A stretch of 64,000 nt of DNA from SZUA-36 sp963801195. Its GTDB lineage: Bacteria; Pseudomonadota; Gammaproteobacteria; Xanthomonadales; SZUA-36. Shown one piece after another: positions 33,639 through 43,229 of the stretch (position 1 is its first letter; each line of letters starts with the position of its first letter). The notes under the pieces were generated by a model, which worked only from the letters and a program-made list of their open reading frames with translations, did no database searches and was not told the DNA's origin. Both the position numbers and the translations under genes were made by a program. The stretch spans positions 558,001 through 622,000 of the forward strand of contig CAWDDX010000003.1 of NCBI GenBank assembly GCA_963801195.1. The letters run 5' to 3'.

Positions 33639-35025
33639 GGCGTTTGACCAACGCGTAAAGGAAATCGCGCGCGTCGTAGAGTGAATCCACGCGAATGCGC
33701 TCATTCAGGCCATGGATGTGGCCGAGATCGGGCTCCAGGAAATATGCGCCGATACCGTAGGTCGGAATTCCGATCGCTGCCAGGAATGGTGCGTCCGTCC
33801 CGCCGGCCTGGAAAATCGGCACGACCGGCAGCCCCGGGAACACTTCCGCGGCAGTCGTTTCGATCGGGCCCCAAATCGCCGGTGTCAGCGGCGGTGGTAC
33901 CGCGACCTCGCTGCGCACCGGCTCGGCGGTCACTTTCACTTCCGGGTCTGCGATCACCTTTTCCAATGCCCGGCGGACGTCTTCCACGGAATCGGTCGGG
34001 TAGATACGGCAATTCACGTTGGCGGTCGCGCGCTGTGGCAACGCATTGGTGGCGTGGCCGGCTTCGAGTATGGTCGCCACACAGGTCGTATGCAGCACGG
34101 CATTGTATGTTGGGTCGGTCATGACGATGGCCAGCGCGTCGGCGTCTTCTGGATTGTCTGCGAGCGCCTGCATCGCCGCGCCCATCTCTCCACCCCTGAT
34201 GGCGCCCATTTTCTCGAAGAACGTGCGCGTGGTATCGTTCAGGTGGGTCGGGAATTCATAGTTGCTGACCCGCATCAGGGCGGCAGAGAGCTGGTAAATC
34301 GCGTTCTTTTTCACCGGCCTCGAGCTGTGTCCGCCCGGATTAGTAACCTCGATTTGGTAGTTTTCAGGCAGCTTTTCGCCGGCCTGCATGGTCAGCATGA
34401 CCCGGTTGCCCTGCTCGTCGAGCACGCCCCAGGCGCCCTCGTTCAGCCCAAATCCCGCTGCAATCAGGTCAGCGTGCTCCGCTGCGAGGTTCTCGGCCCC
34501 GTTGAAGGCGCCGCTGGTCTCCTCGCCGCAGGTGAGCGCCAGCTTGACCGTACGTGGCGGCCGGTAGCCGTCCTCGAGAAAGCGCACCAGCGTATCGACC
34601 CAGATCGCGGCCATGGATTTGTCGTCGACGGCGCCGCGGGCATAGAAGTAGCCGTCCTCCTCGATGAGCGTGAATGGGTCACGCGTCCAGTCTTCGCGCT
34701 TGGCTTCGACGACGTCGATATGCGCCAGCAACAACATCGGCTTCAGGGCAGGATCACTGCCGTGCAACACCGCGACCAGGCTGCCCTCCTTTGGATGATT
34801 CGGCGCCGTCAGTACGTGGATGTCTTCCTCAGGCATACCGGCCGCACTTAGATGTGCCCCCATTTTCTCCGCAGCCTCGGTACAGCTGCCGCTGGAAAGC
34901 GTCGTGTTGGTTTCGACCAGTTCGCGGTACAACTCGCGGAATTCCAATTGACCCGGCGTTAAATCGGCGGCGAAAGTGTGCGTACAACAAAAGGCAAGGG
35001 TGAATAAAGCAAGGCGTGGATTCAT
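33610..35025 (-). CDS. Exported M20-family metallopeptidase
   Basis: This 471-residue protein has a signal peptide (LALFTLAFCCTHTFAADL). M20 metal ligands are visible: AHIDVVEAK (His102; Asp104 catalytic), GAVDDKSMAA (Asp134), TCGEETSGAF (Glu168-Glu169), and the late His in DLGHIHGLNE. NPGGHSSRP belongs to the dimerisation lid. These are zinc-dependent carboxypeptidases or dipeptidases acting in the periplasm. The last residues and stop overlap the right direct repeat of the palindromic block downstream. Confidence 0.92.
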   Translation of the reverse strand: MNPRLALFTLAFCCTHTFAADLTPGQLEFRELYRELVETNTTLSSGSCTEAAEKMGAHLSAAGMPEEDIHVLTAPNHPKEGSLVAVLHGSDPALKPMLLLAHIDVVEAKREDWTRDPFTLIEEDGYFYARGAVDDKSMAAIWVDTLVRFLEDGYRPPRTVKLALTCGEETSGAFNGAENLAAEHADLIAAGFGLNEGAWGVLDEQGNRVMLTMQAGEKLPENYQIEVTNPGGHSSRPVKKNAIYQLSAALMRVSNYEFPTHLNDTTRTFFEKMGAIRGGEMGAAMQALADNPEDADALAIVMTDPTYNAVLHTTCVATILEAGHATNALPQRATANVNCRIYPTDSVEDVRRALEKVIADPEVKVTAEPVRSEVAVPPPLTPAIWGPIETTAAEVFPGLPVVPIFQAGGTDAPFLAAIGIPTYGIGAYFLEPDLGHIHGLNERIRVDSLYDARDFLYALVKRLATAPDPIP

Positions 35026-35106
35026 GTCGGTACCGTCTGGTCAGAAAAGGAAAGTATACATGGAACGGGGCAAATTTAAGGGATCGGATCTATTTTCCTA
35101 AAAATT

Positions 35107-35481
35107 AAGGGGTCGGATCCACTGCTGTCCCACTTATTCCACACCCCAAGTGCCGAAACAACGCTAAATCGCGGGATTGTGCGACTTGTGCTTCGTCCGG
35201 ACTTCAACTTCACGGTAAATATAAGACCGTCATCCCGGCGCATGCCGGGACCTCCATAAGATTAGCAGAGCGCTTATTTAGGGCTGCTTTAAAAATCACG
35301 GAAATCGTTGGGAGGTCCCGGCCTGCGCCGGGATGACTGTGTAAGTTGTTAGTGAGGTGCCGGGTTTGGGAGGTGCTCATAGTGTATTTTGAGCGCGCTG
35401 TTGGATGTCCTCTGACGGCGTATACTGGTAGTGGATACCCGTCCGGGCTTCTTCCAGTGATATTAAGTGGGACAGCAGTGG
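35107..35481. mobile_element. Inverted-repeat element CCACTGCTGTCCCACTTA, copy 1
   Basis: Perfect 18-base terminal repeats at 35119-35136 and 35464-35481; the left one is preceded by AAGGGGTCGGATC. The interior carries two opposed copies of the CATCCCGGCGCAGGCCGGGA-type repeat (35229-35255, 35311-35337). Diverged direct repeats TCGGATCTATTTTCCT flank it (about 35085-35100 and 35484-35499). Copies 2 and 3 share the interior in inverted order. No transposase is encoded. Confidence 0.78.
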
Positions 35482-35551
35482 GTCGGATCTATTTTCCTCG
35501 GCCCCTTTTCACTCCTTACATGTTCGCTGACGGGGGAGAGGATCATTCTTG

Positions 35552-36793
35552 TTATTTCACGACGCTGCCGCCCTTCATCACGAAGACCACGTCCCGCAGC
35601 GGCGCCAGACCCTGCGAAGGATCGCCCTTGACGGCCACGAGATCCGCCAGCAGCCCGGCTTTAACCCGGCCCCGGTCGGGCAGCCTGAGCACGTCCGCAT
35701 TGACCGAGGTCGCCGCACGCAGCACCTCGATAGGCTGCATGCCGTATTCGACCATCAGGTCCATCTCATCGGCGTTGTCGCCGTGGTCGAAGACCCCCAC
35801 GTCGCCGCCCATCCCGATCGTCACGCCGGCCTTGCGGGCCATGGCGAAACTGCGGTGCTTCAGTGCCACGCGCTCAGGTTCGGGGTCGACACCCTTCTTC
35901 CAGCCGGCGTATTGCGCGTACGCCTCCGTTGCCGCCAGCGTCGGAAACAGGGCCACGCCGCGTTCGGCCATCAGGTGAAAGACCTCGGGTGTTCCGCCGT
36001 CTCCGTGTTCGATCGAGTAGACACCCGCCAGCACGGCCCGGCGCATACCCTCCTGCGTCGTCGCGTGGGCGGAGACGGGTCGTCCTGAACTCGCCGCGGT
36101 TTCGACCGCCAGGCGGATCTCTTCCCCGGAGAAGGTCGGCATGGCTTCCCCGCTCGGTCCCCAGCGGTAGTCTGCATAAACCTTGATCACGTCGACGCCG
36201 TTGCCAATCTGCTCGCGCACCACCCGCACCAGGTCGCCGCCATCGGCCTCCTGTGCGCCGAGCGGAACCTTTACGCCGGCGCGGAACCCCTTCGGCCCGT
36301 AGGAACCCGTCGCCACGATGGCTGGGCCCGCGACTAACAAACGCGGCCCCGGGATCACACCTTTTTCTGTCGCCTGTTTCACACCGACGTCCGCATAGCC
36401 CGCCCCTTCGGTGCCGAGATCCCGCATGGTCGTAAAACCGGCCATTAGCGTGCTTTGCACGTGCTCGCTGGCACGGATAGCCCGTTCGGCTGTCGATTCC
36501 AGCAGGACCTGGTCGTTCCAGGGCGTCTCATCGTACGGATGCAAAAGTATGTGCGAGTGGCCCTCGATCATGCCGGGCATCAGCGTGGTGCCGGGCAGTT
36601 CGATGACGGTTGCACCGGCGGGTGCACGGATGCCGGGGCCGGCCTCGGCAATCATCGTATCGTCCACCAGCACGGACCAGCCTTCGTGCATGGCCTCTCC
36701 ATCAAAGACCCGGTCGGGTACGAGCAGCGTGAATTCGCCCGCGAAGGCCTGGGCCGCGGCCGCCAGCATCGCGATGAGAATGAAATGGCGCAT
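35552..36793 (-). CDS. Exported amidohydrolase (imidazolonepropionase/prolidase-like)
   Basis: This 413-residue protein has a signal peptide (LIAMLAAAAQAFAGE). Metal-site motifs are in order: MIEGHSHI (His79, His81), VDVIKVYAD (bridging Lys), VSAHATTQ and YSIEHGDG (two His), and IGMGGDVGVF (Asp). This is the metal-dependent amidohydrolase family that includes Xaa-Pro dipeptidases and imidazolonepropionase-like enzymes. The substrate is unknown. Inverted-repeat elements lie on both sides, so it is an isolated transcription unit. Confidence 0.9.
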   Translation of the reverse strand: MRHFILIAMLAAAAQAFAGEFTLLVPDRVFDGEAMHEGWSVLVDDTMIAEAGPGIRAPAGATVIELPGTTLMPGMIEGHSHILLHPYDETPWNDQVLLESTAERAIRASEHVQSTLMAGFTTMRDLGTEGAGYADVGVKQATEKGVIPGPRLLVAGPAIVATGSYGPKGFRAGVKVPLGAQEADGGDLVRVVREQIGNGVDVIKVYADYRWGPSGEAMPTFSGEEIRLAVETAASSGRPVSAHATTQEGMRRAVLAGVYSIEHGDGGTPEVFHLMAERGVALFPTLAATEAYAQYAGWKKGVDPEPERVALKHRSFAMARKAGVTIGMGGDVGVFDHGDNADEMDLMVEYGMQPIEVLRAATSVNADVLRLPDRGRVKAGLLADLVAVKGDPSQGLAPLRDVVFVMKGGSVVK

Positions 36794-36888
36794 GATGAGT
36801 CACCGGTTTGGGTGTGGCACCGAGGATAGCGGAATTATCGGCGCGGGCGCAAAAATAATTTGGAGTCAGCGTAAAAAATATTTAAATA

Positions 36889-37139
36889 AAGGGGTCGGAT
36901 CCATTGCTGTCCCACTTAAAATCAGTGGAAGGAGCCGGGGCGGGTATCCACTACCGGGACACGCCGTAAATCCGTTTTGAAACATGGCACTGCTCCCGTT
37001 TGGAGGTCCCGGCCTGCGCCGGGATGACGGTGCTTATATTTACCGTGAAGATGAAGTCCGGACGAAGCAAATGTTGCGCAATCCCGCGATTGACCTTTGA
37101 TTCAGCACTTGGCCTCTTGAATAAGTGGGACAGCAGTGG
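36889..37139. mobile_element. Inverted-repeat element CCACTGCTGTCCCACTTA, copy 2
   Basis: Terminal repeats at 36901-36918 (one mismatch to copy 1) and 37122-37139. The interior begins with the inverse of copy 1's right end (GGTATCCACTACC) and contains one CATCCCGGC-type repeat at 37002-37028. It lacks about 120 bases present in copy 1. Confidence 0.75.
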
Positions 37140-37203
37140 GTCGGATCCAATTTCCTCGTCCACTTTTCGTTGGGTAGGCGCGCTCGAGGCAAACTGTCCC
37201 GGT

Positions 37204-38304
37204 CTATTCTTCAAGATACATGTCAACGATTTTATGTGCCGTATCCAACGTCGTGAATTCCCCACCCTCATCCCGGTTGATAAAAAGCACAACAGAAAAT
37301 TTCCTTGACGGAACCCGGTAGAAAATATTGCGGAAGCCAATAGAACTGCCGGTGTGAAAGATAATATCCAAACCCTTATAGGTCTCACGGCGCCAGCCGA
37401 AAGCATAGCCGATATCCTTGCCGTCATTGGTTTGGTTTTCTTTAAAATAGAGATCCATGTAGGGCTGGCTCAGCAACCTGTCCGTATAAAGTACCTGGTC
37501 CCATTTGTAGAAGTCTTCGAGATTTGAATAAATGCCACCGTCGCCAAGTACGGCGCTGGTGCTGCTCTGGTCGGTTTCAACCACTGCGCCGTCAGCCTCG
37601 ATGGTATAGCCATAGGCGCGATTGGGCACCTCGTTGATGCCGTCGACATAAGCCAGCGTAAGGGTCATGCCTGCCGGCTCAAAAATATGCTGTTGCAGAT
37701 ATTCCCGGAACGGTTGCCCGGTTACTTTTTCAAGCACCTGTGTCAGGACGGCGAAACCGGTGTTGCTGTACTGGTATTTTTCACCCGCCGGAAAATAAGC
37801 GCTGTCGACGTTCATCATCAATTGCAGTACTTCGCTGTCCGTGATTTGATGATCGAGGTCATCCGGCATCACCACTTCGTAATCCTGCAAGCCGGATGTA
37901 TGCTGCAATAAATGCCGAATCGTGATGGTTTTTCCGTATTCTGGAAAGCCGGGGAAAATATCCGTTAGCGACGTCCCGAGGGTCAGATCACCGTTTTCAA
38001 CCAGTTGCAGAATACACATGGCAGTGAATTCCTTCGTCACCGAAGCCAGTCTGAAGTCGGTCATGCTGGTCACGGGTGTATCAGTCGCAAAATGGGCGAT
38101 ACCGTAACCTTTCTTAACGATCGGCTGGCCGTCTTTGATAATCATCAGCGCGGCGCCCGGAACATCGGGGCCTTCATAACGCGCCAGGATATGATCCACT
38201 TGGGCTTCTTCGTTGTCCGCTGCCGCTTTCTTATTCATCACCGTGTTTTCCGACCCGCATGCTGCCAGTAAACCAGACAATAAAAGTACCATTATTTTTT
38301 TCAT
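37204..38304 (-). CDS. Serine hydrolase lipoprotein (class C beta-lactamase fold)
   Basis: This protein of 366 residues starts MKKIMVLLLSGLLAACGSE (lipobox LAAC). The active-site motifs of the penicillin-binding/beta-lactamase superfamily are present: ASVTKEF (Ser88-x-x-Lys91), YQYSNTGF (Tyr-x-Asn) and FHTGSSIGF (HTG in place of KTG). HTG is common in esterases and D-aminopeptidases of this family, so peptidase or esterase activity is more likely than antibiotic resistance. A GGGAAAGAAG site precedes the ATG at 38304. A 90-base relic of a close relative is found at 51767-51856. Confidence 0.9.
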   Translation of the reverse strand: MKKIMVLLLSGLLAACGSENTVMNKKAAADNEEAQVDHILARYEGPDVPGAALMIIKDGQPIVKKGYGIAHFATDTPVTSMTDFRLASVTKEFTAMCILQLVENGDLTLGTSLTDIFPGFPEYGKTITIRHLLQHTSGLQDYEVVMPDDLDHQITDSEVLQLMMNVDSAYFPAGEKYQYSNTGFAVLTQVLEKVTGQPFREYLQQHIFEPAGMTLTLAYVDGINEVPNRAYGYTIEADGAVVETDQSSTSAVLGDGGIYSNLEDFYKWDQVLYTDRLLSQPYMDLYFKENQTNDGKDIGYAFGWRRETYKGLDIIFHTGSSIGFRNIFYRVPSRKFSVVLFINRDEGGEFTTLDTAHKIVDMYLEE

Positions 38305-38448
38305 TCTTCTTTCCCTTAAACAAAACTTCTGACATGGCAGATATCCCCAGGGACAATATTCTACCGGCCGCGACATTATCGGGGAAAAATCCTGTTGAAA
38401 AATATTGATCCGAATTAAAAAATGGATAAGCGGGGTCAGGACCCTGTC

Positions 38449-39315
38449 TTACTGGATTGCCTCAAGAATTACACTGGCGACAAGATTCGGATCTTCCATT
38501 GGAATAAAGTGGGTCATGCCGGGAAGGTATATTTCTCTAGCATTGGGTAGTGCGTCTGCCAGGCCGGGCCAGGTGGGCGAGGCAGCGTAATTGTTTAGGT
38601 TTTCAGGATCCGGTGCGGCGCGCAACAGGGTGATGGGCAGCGTCAGCCGGGGTAGCAAATCGTGAATGATTTCATTGCCTTTCTGGCTCAGGTAGATCGC
38701 CGCCTCATGCAGTGGGTCACAAGCGAGTTGCAAGTCGTTTTCTCCCGGCACTTCCCGCAGTGCATGTTCGCAGTAATCACGCAGAATCTGCGCCTGCCAG
38801 CGATCGAAAGGCGGCCGGTTGTGAAAGCGTTGGTACATTTCCCCGGCGTCCCGCCACTGGTTCTTGCGTCTGCTCACCGGGTTCCGGGCAGGATCAATAC
38901 TTTCCAGGTGTTCAAATCGGTCAACGTAGTGTTGCCGTGGAAAAATAACCGGGTCGATCAACACCAGATGTTTGAATTGCTCGCGCTGGCGCGCCGCGGC
39001 AAAGGCCACCAGGTATCCGCCAATGGAATGGCCCACTCCCACCACACTGCGCAACTCCAGTTTCTGCAGTAACTGCTCTATATCACCAGCCATCAGCTGC
39101 CAGTTTACTTCACCGCTGCGTTCACTCCCGCCATGAAAGCGCAGATCGATGGCGTACAGGTGGGCGTCCGACAAACGACGTGCTATCTCGTCCCAGCAGC
39201 GACTGTGGAAGCCGGTTGCATGCAACAACAAAACCGGGTCCCCGCTGCCCGGCCACTCTGTGACCTGCAGCGATACATCAGTCAGTTCCACCTGGCGAAT
39301 ATTGGGCTGTCGCAT
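38449..39315 (-). CDS. Alpha/beta-hydrolase
   Basis: This 288-residue protein shows the oxyanion strand LLLHATGFHSR, YAIDLRFHGGS, the nucleophile elbow GVGHSIGGYL (Ser97) and a late His in GMTHFIPMEDP. There is no signal peptide, so it is cytoplasmic. The substrate is unknown. It lies 151 bases downstream of the thioredoxin gene on the same strand. Confidence 0.88.
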   Translation of the reverse strand: MRQPNIRQVELTDVSLQVTEWPGSGDPVLLLHATGFHSRCWDEIARRLSDAHLYAIDLRFHGGSERSGEVNWQLMAGDIEQLLQKLELRSVVGVGHSIGGYLVAFAAARQREQFKHLVLIDPVIFPRQHYVDRFEHLESIDPARNPVSRRKNQWRDAGEMYQRFHNRPPFDRWQAQILRDYCEHALREVPGENDLQLACDPLHEAAIYLSQKGNEIIHDLLPRLTLPITLLRAAPDPENLNNYAASPTWPGLADALPNAREIYLPGMTHFIPMEDPNLVASVILEAIQ

Positions 39316-39466
39316 TCAGCGTTCGTGCTCAAAAACCGAATCCAAAGCCGCTCTCGGCGAATCCAGGATGAGCGCCTTGTATTGCTTGCGTGCTTTCATA
39401 TCGAAACCCAACAGTTGCACAGCCAGTGCTATGGCCCGGCGTGACAGTTGATTTGCTTTAACCTTA

Positions 39467-39835
39467 TCAGCTATTCGCCTGCTGCTGAGCCACCTGCTTG
39501 TGGACCTCTGCCATGTCCAGGGCTTCGGCTTTGCCGATGATTTCACGCAATGCACCCTCGGGCAGTGCGCCCGCCTGCGAGAAGACGATGACCTTCTCAC
39601 GGAATATCATCAACGTGGGAATTGAGCGAATCTGGAACCAGGACGCGATCTCCTGCTCATTTTGGGTATCTACCTTGGCAAACACGGCGCCGGGAAAATC
39701 TTCCGATACTTTTTCGAATATTGGGCCAAAATTTTTGCAGGGGCCACACCAATCCGCCCAGTAATCGACGACCACTGTATCATTATTGGTGATGACCTCT
39801 TCGAAGTTCTCCTTGGTCAGTTCCACGTATGCCAC
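39467..39835 (-). CDS. Thioredoxin-family protein
   Basis: This 122-residue protein has the redox motif WADWCGPCK (Cys30-Cys33), the cis-proline loop RSIPTLMIF and normal thioredoxin strands. It has no signal peptide, so it acts in the cytoplasm as a disulfide reductase. Compared with TrxA it has a helical C-terminal extension of about 12 residues ending HKQVAQQQANS. An AT-rich inverted repeat lies upstream. Confidence 0.9.
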   Translation of the reverse strand: MAYVELTKENFEEVITNNDTVVVDYWADWCGPCKNFGPIFEKVSEDFPGAVFAKVDTQNEQEIASWFQIRSIPTLMIFREKVIVFSQAGALPEGALREIIGKAEALDMAEVHKQVAQQQANS

Positions 39836-39860
39836 AACATTTCTCCATATGAAATTGAAT

Positions 39861-39891
39861 CCAATATTATATTATATTTTCATAATATTGG
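39861..39891. promoter_or_regulatory. AT-rich inverted repeat upstream of thioredoxin gene
   Basis: CCAATATTAT (39861-39870) and ATAATATTGG (39882-39891) are perfect inverted copies in the 156-base gap between the exported-protein gene and the thioredoxin gene. It could be an operator or the terminator of the upstream gene. Confidence 0.4.
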
Positions 39892-39991
39892 TTTTGGCAT
39901 TTCAGTCAACGGCAGGACATACATCCATTTTAAAGATCGGGACATGGGTGATGCAAAGTGGCAGCATACCTGTTTGCAGGGGGTCGTGAGC

Positions 39992-40774
39992 TTATTCGGG
40001 TTGACCAATTTTGACTTCCCTGAGCTGTACCTGGTCCGACCCCAGGGTCCAATACACTGACTGCAAGCGGTCGGGGCCCATGTACCGGGAAGAGAAGCGG
40101 ATGGCAGGACCCTCTTTGCCATCCAGCGATGTTTCCAATTCCTCCATTTGGGCAAGGCCACCCAGGATAATCGTTCCTCCAGGTGGGTTTTCAAGGGCGT
40201 TTATGGCTTGTTCCAGTATGGGGTGGTACTCGACCGGCAGTGGCGGGACTTCTTCGGTTCTGAAGGTGGCACTGGATTTCGAAAAAGACCTGATCCAGGT
40301 TTTCCCTCCGTCAAATGACCGGTCCATGTCAAATGTGTAGTCCCTGTCGTCAGCAAATGTGTATACGGACCTTTCCAGAAATTCCCCGCCGGCGTCAGAG
40401 CCTTTACCCGTTGAAACCAGGCGGCCATCGATCATTTTGCCGTCAATCAGCGTATAGCCGGGATCGCCTCCCATAACCCATAAAGTTTGAATCCGCTGAC
40501 CGTCATTGGAGGGAAAATCAAAACTTGCGCCGATAAATACGAGTTTGCCGTCAGGCGACAGGGCCCGGTATTCGTCCAGGTTGGCTGTCCCGTCAAAAAG
40601 ACAGTAGCGTATTGAAGTCGCCACCCCGGACCATTCCTGACCATCGACGGTTTTGCCCGAGGCCTTGATATCCCAAATTCCCTTCCGGCATTCAGAAGCA
40701 GAAGCACCAATCGCAGGGAAACAAGCCAGCAGAATGACCAGGGCGACTGCTGTCGTTTTGGAATTTGATTTCAT
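39992..40774 (-). CDS. Exported protein, DUF1579-like beta-rich domain
   Basis: This 260-residue protein has a signal peptide (VALVILLACFPAIGASASE). The mature part has an N-terminal lipocalin-like repeat pattern (GIWDIKASGKTVDGQEWSG, DEYRALSPDGKLVFIGA, YTFDMDRSFDGGKTW) seen in proteins of the DUF1579 type, and a helical C-terminus. The function is unknown. It may share a message with the thioredoxin gene, 156 bases away. Confidence 0.6.
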   Translation of the reverse strand: MKSNSKTTAVALVILLACFPAIGASASECRKGIWDIKASGKTVDGQEWSGVATSIRYCLFDGTANLDEYRALSPDGKLVFIGASFDFPSNDGQRIQTLWVMGGDPGYTLIDGKMIDGRLVSTGKGSDAGGEFLERSVYTFADDRDYTFDMDRSFDGGKTWIRSFSKSSATFRTEEVPPLPVEYHPILEQAINALENPPGGTIILGGLAQMEELETSLDGKEGPAIRFSSRYMGPDRLQSVYWTLGSDQVQLREVKIGQPE

Positions 40775-40929
40775 GAGTCGTCACTTTGCGTTTTTGATTA
40801 TAACTACCCGGACGCGATGCACGATCAATTGGTCGCAGTCTGCAACGAAAAAGTGGCGCAGCAAGTTTACTGCGCGGTCAATGACCCGTTTCAGTTTAAC
40901 CCGGCGCTTTACGCTGACCGCGGCGCAGG

Positions 40930-42612
40930 TTACTGATTTTCCACCCAGCCCGGTCCGTGCACCGCGCGACCGGGTTTCGCGCCGGTGTGTTGACCGCCGG
41001 AGACCACCGGAACACCATTGACCAGCACGTACTCGACGCCCGTTGCATAGTGATGCGGGTCTTCGTAGGTGGCATTGTCGGAGATGGTTTGCGGGTTGAA
41101 GACGGTGATATCCGCGAAATAGCCCGGTGCAAGCCGGCCGCGGGATTTGATATTGAGTGTCTGCGCCGGCAACAGGGTCAGGCGGCGGACGGCCTCTTCG
41201 AGGCTGATGACCTTTTCGTCGCGCACGTACTTGCCCAGCAAGCGCGCCACGTTGCCATAGGTGCGCGGGTGCGCGGCGTCCTTGAGCGTGTCACCCTCGG
41301 CAGCGGGCGCCCCGGCGTCGGAACCGAACATCACCCACGGTTGGCGCATCTCCTTTTTCACATTTTCTTCCGACATCAGGAAGTAAAGCGTGCCGACCCG
41401 GGTACCGTCCTCGATGACGAGATCGATGATCGTATCCCGGTAATCCTGACCGCGCTCCCTGGCGACTTCGGCAACCGTCTTGCCCATGTACTTCTTCAGA
41501 TCGTCGTTTTTGAACTCGAGCAGCACCATGCCATCGGGCCCTGCCAGGTAGCCGAGGTTTTCCCAATCCTGGGCATTGACCGCCATTTCCGCTTTCACGC
41601 GTTCACGGGTTTCCGGATCCTGCAGACGCTCGGCCCACTTGTCGTAACCGCCCGCCTGCACCCAGGTCGGCATGGCCGCGTCCAGACCCGTGGCCCCGGC
41701 GATATAGGTATACATGTCCGCGGTGATGGGCACGCCCTCAGCACGCAACGCATTGATCCTGGCGATGACGTTATCCAGCTTGCCCCAGTTGGGCTGGCCG
41801 GCGGCTTTGAGATGATGAATTTTGACCGGTATATTGGCTTCGCGGCCAATACGCAACGTCTCGTCGACGGCTTCCTCGAACTGGTTGGCTTCACTGCGGA
41901 TATGGGCCGTGTAGATGCCGCCGTACTGGCTCGCGACTTTCGCCAGTTCGATGATCTCGTCGGTTCCCGCGTAAGTACCCGGTGCATAAATCAAGGCATC
42001 GCTCAGCCCCAGGGCGCCGTCCTGCATGGCCTGCGCAACCTGCGCTTTCATCGCATCGAGCTGTTCCGGCGTCGGGTCGACGTCGTCCATCCCGAGGACA
42101 TTTACGCGTACGGTGGCGGCCGATACGAAGGTTGCGAAATTGGGTGATACGCCGCTGGCTTCGACGCGCGTGAGGTATTGGCCCAGGCTCCTCCAGTCTA
42201 TCTCGACGTCTTCCTCGTTGAATAACTTGCTCCATATCCCAGCGGTTGCATCGGTCAGCGGGCTTAGCGAAATCTCGCTGAGCACCTCGAACGTGACACC
42301 CTGCATGACATCGCTCATCGCCCGGCCGTCCTTGATCAACGACAGGTGGGCATGGCTGAGCAGGTTGAAAAACCCCGGTGCGACGGCAAGCCCGGTGCCA
42401 TCGATTTCGAGATCGGCAGACGCGCTGGCAAAACTTCCGATGCCGCTGACCCGGTCCCCGATGATGGCGATATCGGCGACATAGGGTGTTGCGCCGGTGC
42501 CGTCGTGAACGGTTCCGCCACGGATGACCACGTCGTAGTCGGTTGCAAATGTCATGCCGGCGGCGGCCAGCCCCAGGCAAGCGATCATTGTTCTTATCAT
42601 TATCAAGTCCAT
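40930..42612 (-). CDS. Exported D-aminoacylase-like amidohydrolase
   Basis: This protein of about 560 residues resembles N-acyl-D-amino-acid deacylases: VIRGGTVHDGTGATPYVADI at the start of the composite domain, HAH in LLSHAHLSL, YTAHIRSE, KIHHLKAAG, and the catalytic Asp in MFGSDAGAP. The Cys zinc ligand of classic D-aminoacylase (NCG) is replaced; GVTFEVLSEISLSPL suggests the Glu-containing subgroup. A signal peptide (MIACLGLAAAGMTFATDY) indicates export. The start is uncertain among ATGs at 42654, 42612 and 42600; I chose 42612. Confidence 0.87.
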   Translation of the reverse strand: MDLIMIRTMIACLGLAAAGMTFATDYDVVIRGGTVHDGTGATPYVADIAIIGDRVSGIGSFASASADLEIDGTGLAVAPGFFNLLSHAHLSLIKDGRAMSDVMQGVTFEVLSEISLSPLTDATAGIWSKLFNEEDVEIDWRSLGQYLTRVEASGVSPNFATFVSAATVRVNVLGMDDVDPTPEQLDAMKAQVAQAMQDGALGLSDALIYAPGTYAGTDEIIELAKVASQYGGIYTAHIRSEANQFEEAVDETLRIGREANIPVKIHHLKAAGQPNWGKLDNVIARINALRAEGVPITADMYTYIAGATGLDAAMPTWVQAGGYDKWAERLQDPETRERVKAEMAVNAQDWENLGYLAGPDGMVLLEFKNDDLKKYMGKTVAEVARERGQDYRDTIIDLVIEDGTRVGTLYFLMSEENVKKEMRQPWVMFGSDAGAPAAEGDTLKDAAHPRTYGNVARLLGKYVRDEKVISLEEAVRRLTLLPAQTLNIKSRGRLAPGYFADITVFNPQTISDNATYEDPHHYATGVEYVLVNGVPVVSGGQHTGAKPGRAVHGPGWVENQ

Positions 42613-42797
42613 TATTGAATCATTCCTGAATCGTGTCTGGAGACGGGTAAGCATTGCATAGCCGAATATGGATTATTTCCGGCTGTCTTTCAACATCATT
42701 GGCGAACCGGCCTGAAAATACGAAAAACCCCGACGCTCAACAGCGGGATGACATAAACCAGCAGGAAACCCCACGACATGTTTCCGTAACCCCGCGC

Positions 42798-42863
42798 GAT
42801 CAGGTCCACCAGGCCCCGGTAGATGCCTGATCAGATCACCGGGGTGGTGGTGCGTGACAAATT
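42798..42863. repeat. Duplicated segment shared with the 56.5-kb region
   Basis: About 60 bases here (from GATCAGGTCCACC to GCGTGACAAATT) match 56485-56545 with few changes, and 36 of them recur at 43182-43218. It is the edge of a duplication of the HAD-gene 3' region, cut by inverted-repeat element copy 3. The minus-strand reading upstream (YGNMSWGFLLVYVIPLLSVG, stop near 42710) looks like the end of a lost membrane protein. Confidence 0.65.
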
Positions 42864-42864
42864 C

Positions 42865-43157
42865 CCACTGCTGTCCCACTTAAAATCATTGGCAGGAGCC
42901 GGGGTGGGTATCCACTACCGGGACACGCCGTCAGAGGACATCCAACAGCGCGCTCAGAATACACTATGAGCACCTTCCAAACCCGGCACCTCACTAACAA
43001 CTTACACAGTCATCCCTACGCAGGCCGGGATGACGTTCTTATATTTACCGTGAAGTTGAAGTCCGGACGAAGCACAAGTCGCACAATCCCGCGATTTAGC
43101 GTTGTTTCGGCACTTGGGGTGTGGAATAAGTGGGACAGCAGTGGATCCGACCCCTTT
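42865..43157. mobile_element. Inverted-repeat element CCACTGCTGTCCCACTTA, copy 3
   Basis: Terminal repeats at 42865-42882 and 43128-43145, with a further outer 12 bases (to AAGGGGTCGG) on the right. The interior holds a CATCCCTACGCAGGCCGGGA variant at 43009-43034. The same orientation as copy 2. It interrupts the duplicated HAD 3' segment. Confidence 0.78.
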
Positions 43158-43229
43158 TGTTGGACCCCTTTTCTTGTATGCCTGATCAGATCACCGGGGC
43201 GATGGTGCGCGACAAACTGTATCGATCCC

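Noticed and set aside
37204..38304. Antibiotic-resistance class C beta-lactamase
   Set aside because: The third motif is HTG and the protein is a lipoprotein with esterase/peptidase-like features, so resistance is not supported.
39316..39466. Small minus-strand frame between thioredoxin and alpha/beta-hydrolase genes, whose stop abuts the hydrolase ATG
   Set aside because: Only a late ATG (27 codons) or GTG start is available, there is no ribosome site and no recognised family; junction could be chance.
40957..42147. 396-residue plus-strand frame over the D-aminoacylase-like gene
   Set aside because: Antisense shadow; all conserved amidohydrolase motifs are on the minus strand.
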